Part shown: piece by piece, positions 26,687 to 34,995 of the stretch
Layout: each line of letters opens with the position of its first letter
Numbering within the stretch: the first letter of the stretch is position 1
Origin: Pseudarthrobacter sp. NamE5
GTDB taxonomy: Bacteria; Actinomycetota; Actinomycetes; Actinomycetales; Micrococcaceae
Assembly (NCBI RefSeq): GCF_005796225.1
Contig: NZ_CM016730.1
Span: 1 to 64,000 of the forward strand
Reading direction: 5' to 3'
Length of the DNA: 64,000 nucleotides
Program-made: the position numbers and the translations under genes
Notes under the pieces: generated by a model
Database searches by the model: none
The model's input: the letters and a program-made list of their open reading frames with translations, nothing else
What the model was told of the DNA's origin: nothing

Positions 26687-27151
26687 ATGCAGCTGGAGGC
26701 GAGGAAGTCTCTTGCAGCTGACGAGAAGGGCGACGAGCTTTCATTCAACGACTGGAGGAGGAGCAAAACAGTGGAGCCCCTTACTGAAATCCGCCAGAGC
26801 GCCGACGAAAACAGGCGCTCCCCCTTCCCCAGCTCTCGATCGCCGCAGGACTTCCAGTCGGAGAGTGTTGTGGTTGTCCTGGGCGTGATGTATCCAAGTG
26901 TCCTCCCACAGCTTATTGAAGCTAACACCCGCCTTGACCTGATACCTCTACCTCCTGGCTTGGTTACAGGCCAGCAAAGCGTGGGCGTTGTCTTTTACGA
27001 CCCGCTGTCACCAAGTAGGAACGGTTATGAGCTTTCCCAGACCGCGAAGTATCAAAAAAATCCTGAGGGGCATGGTCACGTGAATCGTGCGGAGGCCCGG
27101 AAGGCTGTTGCCCGCGATCTGGCTTTGCTTTCGTTAGGAAAACGCAGGTAG
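26687..27151 (+). CDS. Hypothetical protein
   Basis: About 154 residues from ATG 26687; the frame is open further upstream to 26528. The first half is polar. The second half (SVVVVLGVMYPSVLPQLIEA, VVFYDPLSPSRNGYEL, NRAEARKAVARDLALL) looks like a folded alpha/beta segment with a basic helical end. I recognise no family. It precedes another small hypothetical gene by 79 bp. The opposite strand has a 122-codon frame that I consider a shadow. Confidence 0.4.
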   Translation: MQLEARKSLAADEKGDELSFNDWRRSKTVEPLTEIRQSADENRRSPFPSSRSPQDFQSESVVVVLGVMYPSVLPQLIEANTRLDLIPLPPGLVTGQQSVGVVFYDPLSPSRNGYELSQTAKYQKNPEGHGHVNRAEARKAVARDLALLSLGKRR

Positions 27152-27230
27152 CACCCCTCTCGACGCCACCAGGTTGGGATACCAGAATCCGCTTTGAATT
27201 ACTCGTCCGTGCTGAATCAAGAAGGGCTTC

Positions 27231-27449
27231 ATGACACCAACCCCTTTCGAGATCTTTGACTGGAACGGGATAAGACCCGGGGATGAGATTGAGGTGCTCG
27301 ATGACGGCCTAGCCATTGCACGTGGGGTAATCGAAAACGTGACTTCGGATCAAAGGATCATCTGGCTCAAACTCTCGTACGGGAGAGGTGGACGAAAATA
27401 CCGCCGCGAGGACGGCTGGCAGATTCGCACCATTCGCCGAGAATCGTGA
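27231..27449 (+). CDS. Small hypothetical protein
   Basis: 72 residues, ATG 27231. A compact beta-rich sequence (FDWNGIRPGDEIEVLDDGLA, GVIENVTSDQRIIWLKLSYG) with a basic tail (GRGGRKYRREDGWQIRTIRR). The pattern of alternating hydrophobics around a GDEIEV turn recalls small SH3-like or KOW-like barrels, but this is only a visual impression. No family recognised. Confidence 0.5.
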   Translation: MTPTPFEIFDWNGIRPGDEIEVLDDGLAIARGVIENVTSDQRIIWLKLSYGRGGRKYRREDGWQIRTIRRES

Positions 27450-27762
27450 GCCTAGCCGTGACATTTGCTACTCCTTACCCGCAAGGTGAGGCACACCCCA
27501 ACCTGACGTCAGGAAGCAAGGATAAGTGCGTCAGAATAGGGTCCGGAACAGCCTTTCGGCACCCTTCGCTGAAAAGGTCCTAGATTTCAACCGGACGGTC
27601 ATGCTGCCCACCACTCTTGCCCGCGCGGTCAGGTGTTAGCCGAACTAGGCTTTCGACTGCTCTTCAAAAACCTCACAGCAGGACGGATATTTCACAATAT
27701 CGTTTGACGGTTAGGAGGCTAAAGGGGCCCCGAACATAGCGATTATACCCGCGCTCCCACCA
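27450..27762. other. Noncoding stretch, 313 bp
   Basis: It lies between two convergent hypothetical genes. No gene, hairpin or repeat was evident. Confidence 0.35.
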
Positions 27763-28566
27763 CTAGCTCGTGAAGGAGTTAGGGATCGCAGACCCTTCTG
27801 CGGGGACCTGCCCTTTCACCTCGCAAACGACCAGCGGACCTGGGAAATACAGCAGCAGGGAACCGGGTATGGCCGCTGAATACCAGTACTTCACGTTTTG
27901 GACGGTGTGCTTCCAGCTCTGACTAATGGCGGTGTACGCCACCGAGGCACCTGGTTCAAGGACGAACTCGCCCATGCTCGGCTGTCCGGGCGGCGGCGCC
28001 CAGTCATAGGTCCCGTAGAGCTCGATGACAATGGACTGCCCTCTGTCATCCAGCCCTTGGAAGTTAGGAATGTCATCTTCCCCCACGGCGATAGGCGAGG
28101 ACGTGCCGTTGGTCAGAACGCCGCGCGCTCTCACATCGATGTCGTACATAGTGGGGTTGTCCACATCAAATTCCACAGACGTAAGTCGGGCAGATACCGC
28201 ACCGGACGGGCATTCCCTGCGTTGCTGCGGACCAGGTACGTGGAGTGGCGGAGGCGCGTCAGCCGATGGTGCCGGAGTGATTAGCTGTTCGGGCTCAAGC
28301 ACGGGCGCAGGTCCGGGTGCCGGCAGAGCAGGCTGAGTTGAGGGATCTGCGGCCGCGGTCTCGGTCCCGGTCTCTTCGGGATCTTCCCGCCAAGTCCGCT
28401 GGATCGCTTCACCTTGCTGCGCGGCCGCCGCGGTCGCTGCCTTCGCCAGGGGCTTCTTCCCTGATTCGATTACCCCTGCCGCGATCGCACCAGCTGCGAC
28501 GGCCACTGCCAGAATCACAAGGACCACGGTTACCCAAACCGGCATCCCGGGCCGTGATGATTTCAT
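27763..28566 (-). CDS. Membrane-anchored extracytoplasmic hypothetical protein
   Basis: 267 residues. A short basic N-terminus, then one membrane helix (VWVTVVLVILAVAVAAGAIAA, about residues 11-31), a long Ala/Pro/Glu-rich linker (about 40-115), and a globular domain from CPSGAVSARL to the end. The domain contains VEFDVDNPTMYDIDVRARGV and SPIAVGEDDIPNF, resembling immunoglobulin-like beta domains such as the DUF4352 type, and two cysteines (CPSG and VVCEV) that could form a disulphide outside the membrane. No family is certain. It lies downstream of the STAND operon on the same strand but 480 bp away, so it is probably separate. Confidence 0.65.
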   Translation of the reverse strand: MKSSRPGMPVWVTVVLVILAVAVAAGAIAAGVIESGKKPLAKAATAAAAQQGEAIQRTWREDPEETGTETAAADPSTQPALPAPGPAPVLEPEQLITPAPSADAPPPLHVPGPQQRRECPSGAVSARLTSVEFDVDNPTMYDIDVRARGVLTNGTSSPIAVGEDDIPNFQGLDDRGQSIVIELYGTYDWAPPPGQPSMGEFVLEPGASVAYTAISQSWKHTVQNVKYWYSAAIPGSLLLYFPGPLVVCEVKGQVPAEGSAIPNSFTS

Positions 28567-29048
28567 ACCGGCATATTACGTCCGGGCGCCCTGAGAGCCA
28601 TCAGTGGAAGCGCGGTATGGGGTTTCGTTACGTGTTTTCAAACTAGTTTTCTTGCCCTTGCGTCAAAAGAGGGTGAGCTGTCCTTCGGAGACATCCCGCC
28701 AGTGTGCCGGCCGGTCACGTGCTATCCAAACGCACTCGATGGAGCAGAATTTCCAGCCCTTTCACCCCTTTCCATCAGGCATTGTGAAGGTGCTGTTTTG
28801 TGCAGACAGTGTCTGCACAAAACTTTGACGCGAGCGACAGCTCTGCCAGTCCGATGTGCACCACAGCTGAATTGTCCAAGGTTCTATGGACGGCTAGGTG
28901 CTCGAGGACGAAATTACCGCCGGCGATAGCCTTAAGACAGACGAGTTTTACGGATCCTTCCCCCCGATTAAAAGGCCGATAACCCTCGTTATTGTAAAGC
29001 ACTATATGTAAAGCCGAGCGGTTAGGAGGGGCGGAAGGGGCTTCCAAA
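28567..29048. other. Noncoding stretch, 482 bp, holding the palindrome
   Basis: Between the STAND NTPase gene (ends 29049) and the membrane-anchored protein gene. Apart from the 29-bp palindrome no gene or RNA was recognised. Local composition is somewhat richer in A/T than the surroundings, as expected for acquired DNA. Confidence 0.4.
28795..28823. repeat. Perfect 29-bp palindrome (14-bp arms, 1-bp centre)
   Basis: The arms GTTTTGTGCAGACA and TGTCTGCACAAAAC are exact reverse complements around a single G (28809). It lies 226 bp after the STAND gene end and 229 bp before the start of the membrane-anchored protein gene. It may be an operator, a recombination site or an intrinsic bidirectional terminator. 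The T-run in each arm allows the last. Confidence 0.75.
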
Positions 29049-32000
29049 CTAAGTTGCATCTGGTTCTAAGTGAACAAGCTGAATGTGCCGCCATAGATTT
29101 GCATGTGCTTGGTACACTCGGCGAACCCACTGAGGTGAAGGCGAAAACATCTCAAATGGGGGCTCCCGCTCACCCCAGACGATTTGAACAAGCTTTCGAC
29201 CTCGGGCGTATGCAGCTAGAAGGTCCTGCCGCAGATACATAACATCCCCGGACCATCCCTTAGGTGCACGCCGGGTGGCGCTGGCAAGGTGGCCTTGGGA
29301 GTCGACGAAATCTAGCCCAGACGGGGTTCCGCGAAGGGTCAAGTGTCGGCAGATCTCGTGTGAGGGAACACTGTACTCCCCTGCCCGCAGCCCTAGGCTG
29401 GACTCATATCCTGAAGCAGTATAGTTCTGCCCTAGGAGTTCGATACTGATATCGGCGTCGTCCGTAATCCTTATGAATTCACGGTGCGCGCTAGTGGAGT
29501 CTTCATTAGCAGGAATTTCGAAGTTCCGGCTCCAAGGCATTTCCCCCGCAAAGCAGTCTGCTGGGGATGGGCACCGTGGGATGAGATCGTTTCCCAGATA
29601 CTCTTCGGAAGACAAGAATTGAACAATCGAATCCGCGTCCTGAGCATCTACGAGGAATGACCGAGCGAAGCCCCACACCTTCCTCCCGTTGTCTGACTTG
29701 TGCTCAAGGTGCCCTTCAATGAGGATGAACTCCGAGTTATCCGGAGCGAGCTTCCGGGACTTGAGCAACTCATCGGGTACGTCTATGCCCCCTCCACGCA
29801 ACCAATCGGGCGTGGAAAGCTCTGCATCGGAAGCACTCCAAGGTAGTATCTCGACAGACAATTCGCCAGGTTCGTTCGGGAACGTTGGGTCTATGTCTGG
29901 TGTAACCCCGCGGTAAGTGTCCCAGGGGGAAGAACGTAGAGCGCCTTGGCTGTGCCGTCGTCCAGCAAGTTCGAAGTACGCTATCCAACCGTACTTCTTG
30001 CCATATCGCTCTGTTGCTCCATGCTGATCATGGCGGGCATGCGATCGTTCTGAAATTTGTCTGTCGATCGGACCGAATTTCTCTTTGCGCCAGCCGAGGT
30101 CCCAGATCCGCCTACGGACCTCGGCCGCACCCAACGCATACTCACTGTTTTTGAAGTCGTAATTGCGCCGGTCGGGGAACAAGTAACCGAGAGTGTAGTT
30201 GGAGAAGTCCATGTGCATGGCGTGATCCGCTTCGTAGCCTTCGTCACCTTCCTTCAGAGCAGGGATGGGCTTCTCGGCTTGATGAAAGCGATATGTCGCT
30301 GGGTCCAGTCCAGACGGCAACGCATCAGGGTGAAGCTTGGCTGCGTACTCGATCAGCGCTTCTGTGTAGCTCCGAATATTGATGTTCCATGTCGGGCCAA
30401 GAGCATCGGAACTTAAATACTTCTTGTCGAGTCGGTCGAGTAGTCCTCGCAACGAAGGCATAAGCGAACTGGCCTGTTCCGGCATCTGGTGGTCAGTGAC
30501 CGCACCAAATACTGCGGCCAAGACGCGTTCGATAACGTAGGGATCGTTTACATCAAGCATGGAGATCGCGACTTTAGCGAGCCGGGCGGGCTCGGGAGAT
30601 GCAAAAACTTTAAGGGCTCTCGTCGCGTTGTCTCTCAGATTCCGGTTAGTGGATGTAAGAAGCCAGGCAATGGAGTAGGCCCGAAGATCATCAGCATCGC
30701 TGCGCATACTCCGGCTAAGCCAATCGGAGCTCCAGCGATGAAGTTGGTTGACCAGTGATTCGGCATTAGACCTTGTCCACTCCGACCAGCTCAGATCCCG
30801 ATCGGCCATGTCTTGGCCGTCCAGCACGGTGTTGAGGAATTCGCCATTCAAGCGATGTTTGGGGCTGTCGGCGATCTGCCAGAGTATTGTCCAAGGAGAA
30901 GAACGTCCTTTGCGCTGCTGCCAGCGACGAATCAAGGGCGCCAACTCGATGATCGTGTCATCGTCTATAAGATCTGACTCCAGTATCAGAGTCTGAATAA
31001 GGGCTGCGTCCCGGGTGTCCTCCGGTGCGAACTTCCAGAGCTGCTGTTTATAGCTGCGCCGCGGAACTAGTGCTACCAACGAAAGTAGAACGTCGTCGGC
31101 GAGTTCGTGCCTCTGTGTGCCGGCAGCCGAAATTCGGTTCCACAACTCCTCATCTCCGAGTAGTTCGGCCCAGTCCCTGGTTGCAACCGAGGAGAGGATG
31201 CCGTCGGCTACGAGGTAGCCGGCCAAAGCATCGTAGAGGATGCCCGATTGCTCGTTTTTCACGCCGTCGCTGTCATCCCGATAGAGGACGCCTTCTTCTT
31301 CCAACCGCCGCAGAAGGCTGTGATTCCAGTCAATGTTCGATTCGTCGAGCAAAGACTTTGCCTCGTCGTATGGAATCGTTCTGCGGCTCCCAGCCCATAT
31401 GGCCTGGGAAAAATCTGCGAGCTTCCTCTCGATATGACCTGGGGGAAAAGCTGGATGACCAGCCTGATTCCGGAGGCGGGCAGCCACCGCGTTTATGTAA
31501 AGCTCAAACACCTCCGCGAGGGAGCTGGGATATTTTTCCGGGCCTACTTCATCTTCACGGCTAGGATTTGTCGCCTCGCAGTACAGCTTCAGAAACAGTG
31601 GAGATTTGAACAATTGGCGGGGAACACGGATCCGCCCACGTTCGATCTTGTAATGCTTGAAGTATGCGTCTGTGAGACGCTCACTTGTTGAGTCGTTCCA
31701 GTCGAGTTCGAGCCTAGAGACGTTTGACGGAAGGCACTCGTCGAGCACTGCGCCGCGCACAGTCAGGATCAGAACCACGTATGGATGCTGTTCTACGTAT
31801 GGGATTGCCTCTTCCAGAAGTGACTTCCAGTCTGACGGCCGCTGGGATTCATTGAGTCCATCAATGACAATTGGTACTCGATAACCGATACGTTGACCGA
31901 GTGCGTCGGCGGCTCGGACAAGATCGTCGAAGGTTTTTAGTCCGAGGCGGGGGATGCGTTTCGTTAACTCGTCGAGTCCTGTCCCGGCTGCTAGGTGGGC

Positions 32001-33092
32001 GGCTCGGATAAAGACTCCAGGTCGCGACTGATCGGAACCTGTTAGCTCAGCGGCTAGTTGTGTTTTGCCTTTTCCTGCGTCCCCTACGATTGCTATAACA
32101 CTGGGTGATGCCCTTTGGGATAGCTCATCTCTCAGGCGGAGTGCCCGGACGACTTCGATTTCCGCTGCTGCGACATCGAGCGCTGCCGCCGCTTGAGATT
32201 TGCGCATATAGCGACCCAGGCTCCGAACGCAGGAAATCGAAATGTTCGGGGTCCATGAACTGCTGATCTCGAGTGAAAACTGGTTAAGCCTCCCCTCCTC
32301 AACGTGACGAGACAGCTGTGAGAAATGAATGCTGAGGTCGGCCATATCCGATGCCAGAGTTCGGAGGGCTCTGCCCGCGTCACTGTCAGGGTCTTGGCTG
32401 GCCGTTCGGGACAGGCTGTCGGCCAGTACCGCCAGTCTTTCTGCATGGGCGGCCAGTTGAGGCATACTCCCTGGGCGCAACAGGAGAAGATTCAGTTGGC
32501 TTTCTGTTGGGCTCGCCGTGTGGACTTCGCGAAACCATCGATCTTTAATTGGCGCCACCGATCGAGTATGAGCATCTGCGACTTCCTGGCGGGACATGAC
32601 AAGCTCACCAAAGAATGTACTGCGGACTTCTGCCGCAGCGCCAACTAGGTGGGCCTCAAAGTCTTCATCTGCCCAAAGGTGCAGTGTCATGGAAGTCGGT
32701 AGCTCGTAGTACCACTTTATGTCTCCAGATTTTGGACGTTTCGGCAGGCAGAGAACAAAGTCCGTGATGGCTTCATCTGACTTTTCTGCTTTGGCCACTG
32801 CCTCGGCAATTTCCTGTTTGCGCGTCTGGCTCAGGGCCCCCGACTGGGGTAAAGGGTAGTACCACTTGCATTGCCAACCCCAGCATCGACCGGGTGAACC
32901 AAGCTCGCCTTCGGTGTGTATGCGCAGGGTGAACTCAACGCCGGCTTGATTCCGGTAGTTGGACAGGACCCCGTAGCGCTGGAAACGCCGCATTACGATG
33001 GCCCTGCAAAGGGTCTCAAAATTCCTGGTTGGGGCGCCCTCTAAAGAGACGAAAGCCTGCCAATCGATGGAAATAGGATTTGTGGCGTGCAT
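29049..33092 (-). CDS. STAND NTPase with N-terminal restriction-endonuclease-like domain (Avs-like)
   Basis: 1347 residues. N-terminal domain (about 20-165): NQAGVEF (Glu53) followed by WGWQCKWY (Gln74, Lys76), the E...QxK core of Mrr-like PD-(D/E)xK nucleases. A helical linker leads to a STAND/NACHT-like ATPase: Walker A GDAGKGKT (337-344), Walker B VPIVIDGLNE (406-415), then a winged-helix region with SPLFLKLYCEA. The remaining 750 residues, helical then beta-rich with many tryptophans, look like a sensor. This is the architecture of Avs-type defence proteins, which recognise a phage protein, oligomerise and cut DNA. Its ATG overlaps the stop of the small upstream gene by one base. I recognise no named subtype, and the radical-SAM partner is unusual. 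Confidence 0.88.
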   Translation of the reverse strand: MHATNPISIDWQAFVSLEGAPTRNFETLCRAIVMRRFQRYGVLSNYRNQAGVEFTLRIHTEGELGSPGRCWGWQCKWYYPLPQSGALSQTRKQEIAEAVAKAEKSDEAITDFVLCLPKRPKSGDIKWYYELPTSMTLHLWADEDFEAHLVGAAAEVRSTFFGELVMSRQEVADAHTRSVAPIKDRWFREVHTASPTESQLNLLLLRPGSMPQLAAHAERLAVLADSLSRTASQDPDSDAGRALRTLASDMADLSIHFSQLSRHVEEGRLNQFSLEISSSWTPNISISCVRSLGRYMRKSQAAAALDVAAAEIEVVRALRLRDELSQRASPSVIAIVGDAGKGKTQLAAELTGSDQSRPGVFIRAAHLAAGTGLDELTKRIPRLGLKTFDDLVRAADALGQRIGYRVPIVIDGLNESQRPSDWKSLLEEAIPYVEQHPYVVLILTVRGAVLDECLPSNVSRLELDWNDSTSERLTDAYFKHYKIERGRIRVPRQLFKSPLFLKLYCEATNPSREDEVGPEKYPSSLAEVFELYINAVAARLRNQAGHPAFPPGHIERKLADFSQAIWAGSRRTIPYDEAKSLLDESNIDWNHSLLRRLEEEGVLYRDDSDGVKNEQSGILYDALAGYLVADGILSSVATRDWAELLGDEELWNRISAAGTQRHELADDVLLSLVALVPRRSYKQQLWKFAPEDTRDAALIQTLILESDLIDDDTIIELAPLIRRWQQRKGRSSPWTILWQIADSPKHRLNGEFLNTVLDGQDMADRDLSWSEWTRSNAESLVNQLHRWSSDWLSRSMRSDADDLRAYSIAWLLTSTNRNLRDNATRALKVFASPEPARLAKVAISMLDVNDPYVIERVLAAVFGAVTDHQMPEQASSLMPSLRGLLDRLDKKYLSSDALGPTWNINIRSYTEALIEYAAKLHPDALPSGLDPATYRFHQAEKPIPALKEGDEGYEADHAMHMDFSNYTLGYLFPDRRNYDFKNSEYALGAAEVRRRIWDLGWRKEKFGPIDRQISERSHARHDQHGATERYGKKYGWIAYFELAGRRHSQGALRSSPWDTYRGVTPDIDPTFPNEPGELSVEILPWSASDAELSTPDWLRGGGIDVPDELLKSRKLAPDNSEFILIEGHLEHKSDNGRKVWGFARSFLVDAQDADSIVQFLSSEEYLGNDLIPRCPSPADCFAGEMPWSRNFEIPANEDSTSAHREFIRITDDADISIELLGQNYTASGYESSLGLRAGEYSVPSHEICRHLTLRGTPSGLDFVDSQGHLASATRRAPKGWSGDVMYLRQDLLAAYARGRKLVQIVWGEREPPFEMFSPSPQWVRRVYQAHANLWRHIQLVHLEPDAT

Positions 33093-33580
33093 CAGTCCTC
33101 TGAGGGGGTAGACGGGTTCTCCTGCTCATTGTCATTGGACGGCTGACCTGCCCTCAGGTCGTTAAGTTTCTCACTGAGTTCATCGGCTAAGGACGAATCC
33201 CAGTCATGCCTTGAGTAGATTTCCACTCGGGCGCCGTTCGCGATCATCGTCTTGAGTAGACCCTGGATGTCACCTTCATCCGTGCTAATTTCTATTCTGT
33301 TCCCGTTCAGGGTGAGCGTGTGGTCGTATCCAAACTGCTCAACTTCCCCGAGGGTCAGATCATAAAGGCCGAGTTCGCGAAGGAATGCCCAAAAGGTCTC
33401 ATCAGGCCGAGGTGAAGGGTCATCCCAGGTAGGTTCTTGGGCAGAAACAAGCCCGACCGCTGCTTCCGTCAGTTTGTTAATTATCGATTCCGCTGTTCTA
33501 GCTTTTTCAATAGTCGGAAAGTGCCCTACTAAAACCATGCTGTACGAATGTTCTGATCCGTACCCTTGCCAAATCTTCAT
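33092..33580 (-). CDS. Small protein resembling DUF6375, linker gene of the three-gene operon
   Basis: 162 residues. It starts MKIWQGYGSEHSYSMVLVGH and has a second conserved-looking block EVEQFGYDHTLTLNGNRIEI, STDEGDIQGLLKTMIANGAR and VEIYSRHDW. These match my memory of the DUF6375 family (small alpha/beta protein of unknown role). The tail after residue 140 is acidic and disordered (PSNDNEQENPSTPSED). It starts one base after the radical-SAM stop and ends overlapping the NTPase start, so all three are made together. It could be a substrate, carrier or inhibitor; the sequence does not say. Confidence 0.8.
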   Translation of the reverse strand: MKIWQGYGSEHSYSMVLVGHFPTIEKARTAESIINKLTEAAVGLVSAQEPTWDDPSPRPDETFWAFLRELGLYDLTLGEVEQFGYDHTLTLNGNRIEISTDEGDIQGLLKTMIANGARVEIYSRHDWDSSLADELSEKLNDLRAGQPSNDNEQENPSTPSED

Positions 33581-33581
33581 G

Positions 33582-34499
33582 CTATGCGGCCTCGCGTAGT
33601 TCCGTCAGGGCGTCAATCACAGATCCCTGGATAGGAATTCTCTGATCCGTGAAGGCATCTGCCCTTAGGTACCCGTTTGCATCGATATGGGCATGTGCGG
33701 AAAGACGATCTTCCATAGGGAATGCGTCAGCGAGGGCAATCCCTGAAAGATCTGCCATCCTGGAGATGCCCACCCTGATTTTCGATGGCCGGTGACTGGC
33801 TAGCCAACGAGTCATTTCATTGCGAGCCGACTCACCAATCCCGGCTCGGCCTGCTACTCCCTGTTCCGGAAGTAACAGGAGCTCTTCTGCCCCCCAGCGC
33901 TCTGCATAATCCAGCAAACCATCCAACTCCCAAACCGTAGTATCACCGACGACGACGTTGACGCCGAAGCGGCAGATGCCTGCAATCAGGTCGATCCTGT
34001 TCTCCAGCTCATCGAAAGCACGCCCTCGGTTTCTCTCGTACGTTTCCCCGATACCATCTACCGATACCCGGATGAAGTGAACACTTCCGCGGAGCTGGGT
34101 TGCTAGCTTTTCAGTGATGCGGTGTCCATGCGTGGTGAAGGAAACAGCCATGCCTGTCTCAATCGCCGTCTTTTGACAAATCGTTGCGAATTCAGAGTGA
34201 AGTGTAGGTTCTCCGCCACCAAATCCGACACCCAGGCATCCGTTGCGGTTTAATTCCCTAAGCCAAGGGCTAATCTCCTCGGCACCTAATCTGGCAGGTT
34301 TTTTCGCAGCGTAACAATACGGGCACCGGAGCTCGCATGCGTTTGTTAGTGCCACCGAGACATACCTCGGAGCAACCGCCCACGTCTGTTCTGGTGGCAT
34401 GACTTCCTCGAGAAGTACGTTGATCCCTGTCTGCCGTTCGAAGAAGTGGACACCATACCTAGTTGCTCGGGACTTCCAAAGCCGACTTTGCTCAAACAT
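33582..34499 (-). CDS. Radical SAM protein, first gene of the STAND operon
   Basis: 305 residues. The iron-sulphur motif is NACELRCPYCY (Cys55, Cys59, Cys62, CxxxCxxC), followed by the SAM-binding GFGGGEPTLH and later SFTTHGHRI and IRVSVDGIGETYERNRG as in the MoaA/PqqE-type barrel. The C-terminus HIDANGYLRADAF lines up with the twitch/SPASM segment of peptide-modifying enzymes, but its cysteine is replaced by alanine, so no auxiliary cluster is expected. It lacks the viperin-type motif. It might modify the small protein, the NTPase or a nucleotide. A long noncoding gap (about 500 bp) lies upstream. Confidence 0.9.
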   Translation of the reverse strand: MFEQSRLWKSRATRYGVHFFERQTGINVLLEEVMPPEQTWAVAPRYVSVALTNACELRCPYCYAAKKPARLGAEEISPWLRELNRNGCLGVGFGGGEPTLHSEFATICQKTAIETGMAVSFTTHGHRITEKLATQLRGSVHFIRVSVDGIGETYERNRGRAFDELENRIDLIAGICRFGVNVVVGDTTVWELDGLLDYAERWGAEELLLLPEQGVAGRAGIGESARNEMTRWLASHRPSKIRVGISRMADLSGIALADAFPMEDRLSAHAHIDANGYLRADAFTDQRIPIQGSVIDALTELREAA

Positions 34500-34995
34500 C
34501 CGTTGCAGTCCGACTGACGACTGGGCCGCGACACTCCCGAGCCTGTCCCTCTTCCACGCAGATATGATCTGGCCGCTTTCTAGTCCTGCCGAGACCGTTC
34601 AATTTCAGCATAAATAGAGCCTACGTTAAAGGAGTGTCGGCTTTGGCTAAATCGCTAATCTTCCCTGTCGCTGTGTTGCACAGCAGGTTGACAAGTGGAA
34701 GACGAACCAACTGTTCGTCCCGCCCTGACGGCTCATCACAGCCGTTTGCCGTCACCGTTCCTCGCCAGGAAGATCAAAGGCCGGGAGACTAGATTTTAGG
34801 CTCAGCTCCCTGCCCGAGCTCGCGGCGATTCCGCTTCCCCATGTAGCTGTTTGAAGAACACCCCACACGACGTCAGACGGCGACGCAAATACAGTCAAGA
34901 TAAAGCGTAGATCGCGTTTTCCGTACCCTTCTAACGCGCACTCTTACAGTCCAGTCTGAGAGCCCGGTGAACCTTACCTATATGGTTAGCTGTTA
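34500..34995. other. Noncoding stretch upstream of the radical-SAM operon
   Basis: 496 bp between the start of the radical-SAM gene and the end of the PLD-like gene; both are leftward, so the promoter of the three-gene operon should be here. No operator, hairpin or small gene stood out. Alternating G/C-rich and A/T-rich patches are present. Confidence 0.4.

Noticed and set aside
26560..26928. Minus-strand frame of 122 codons opposite a hypothetical gene
   Set aside because: Composition (Ser, Arg, Cys runs) looks like a shadow of the plus-strand frame; the plus-strand version looks more protein-like.
33582..34499. Prokaryotic viperin (pVip)
   Set aside because: The cluster motif CELRCPYC fits MoaA/PqqE-type enzymes rather than the CNxxC viperin pattern, and the protein is in a STAND operon.
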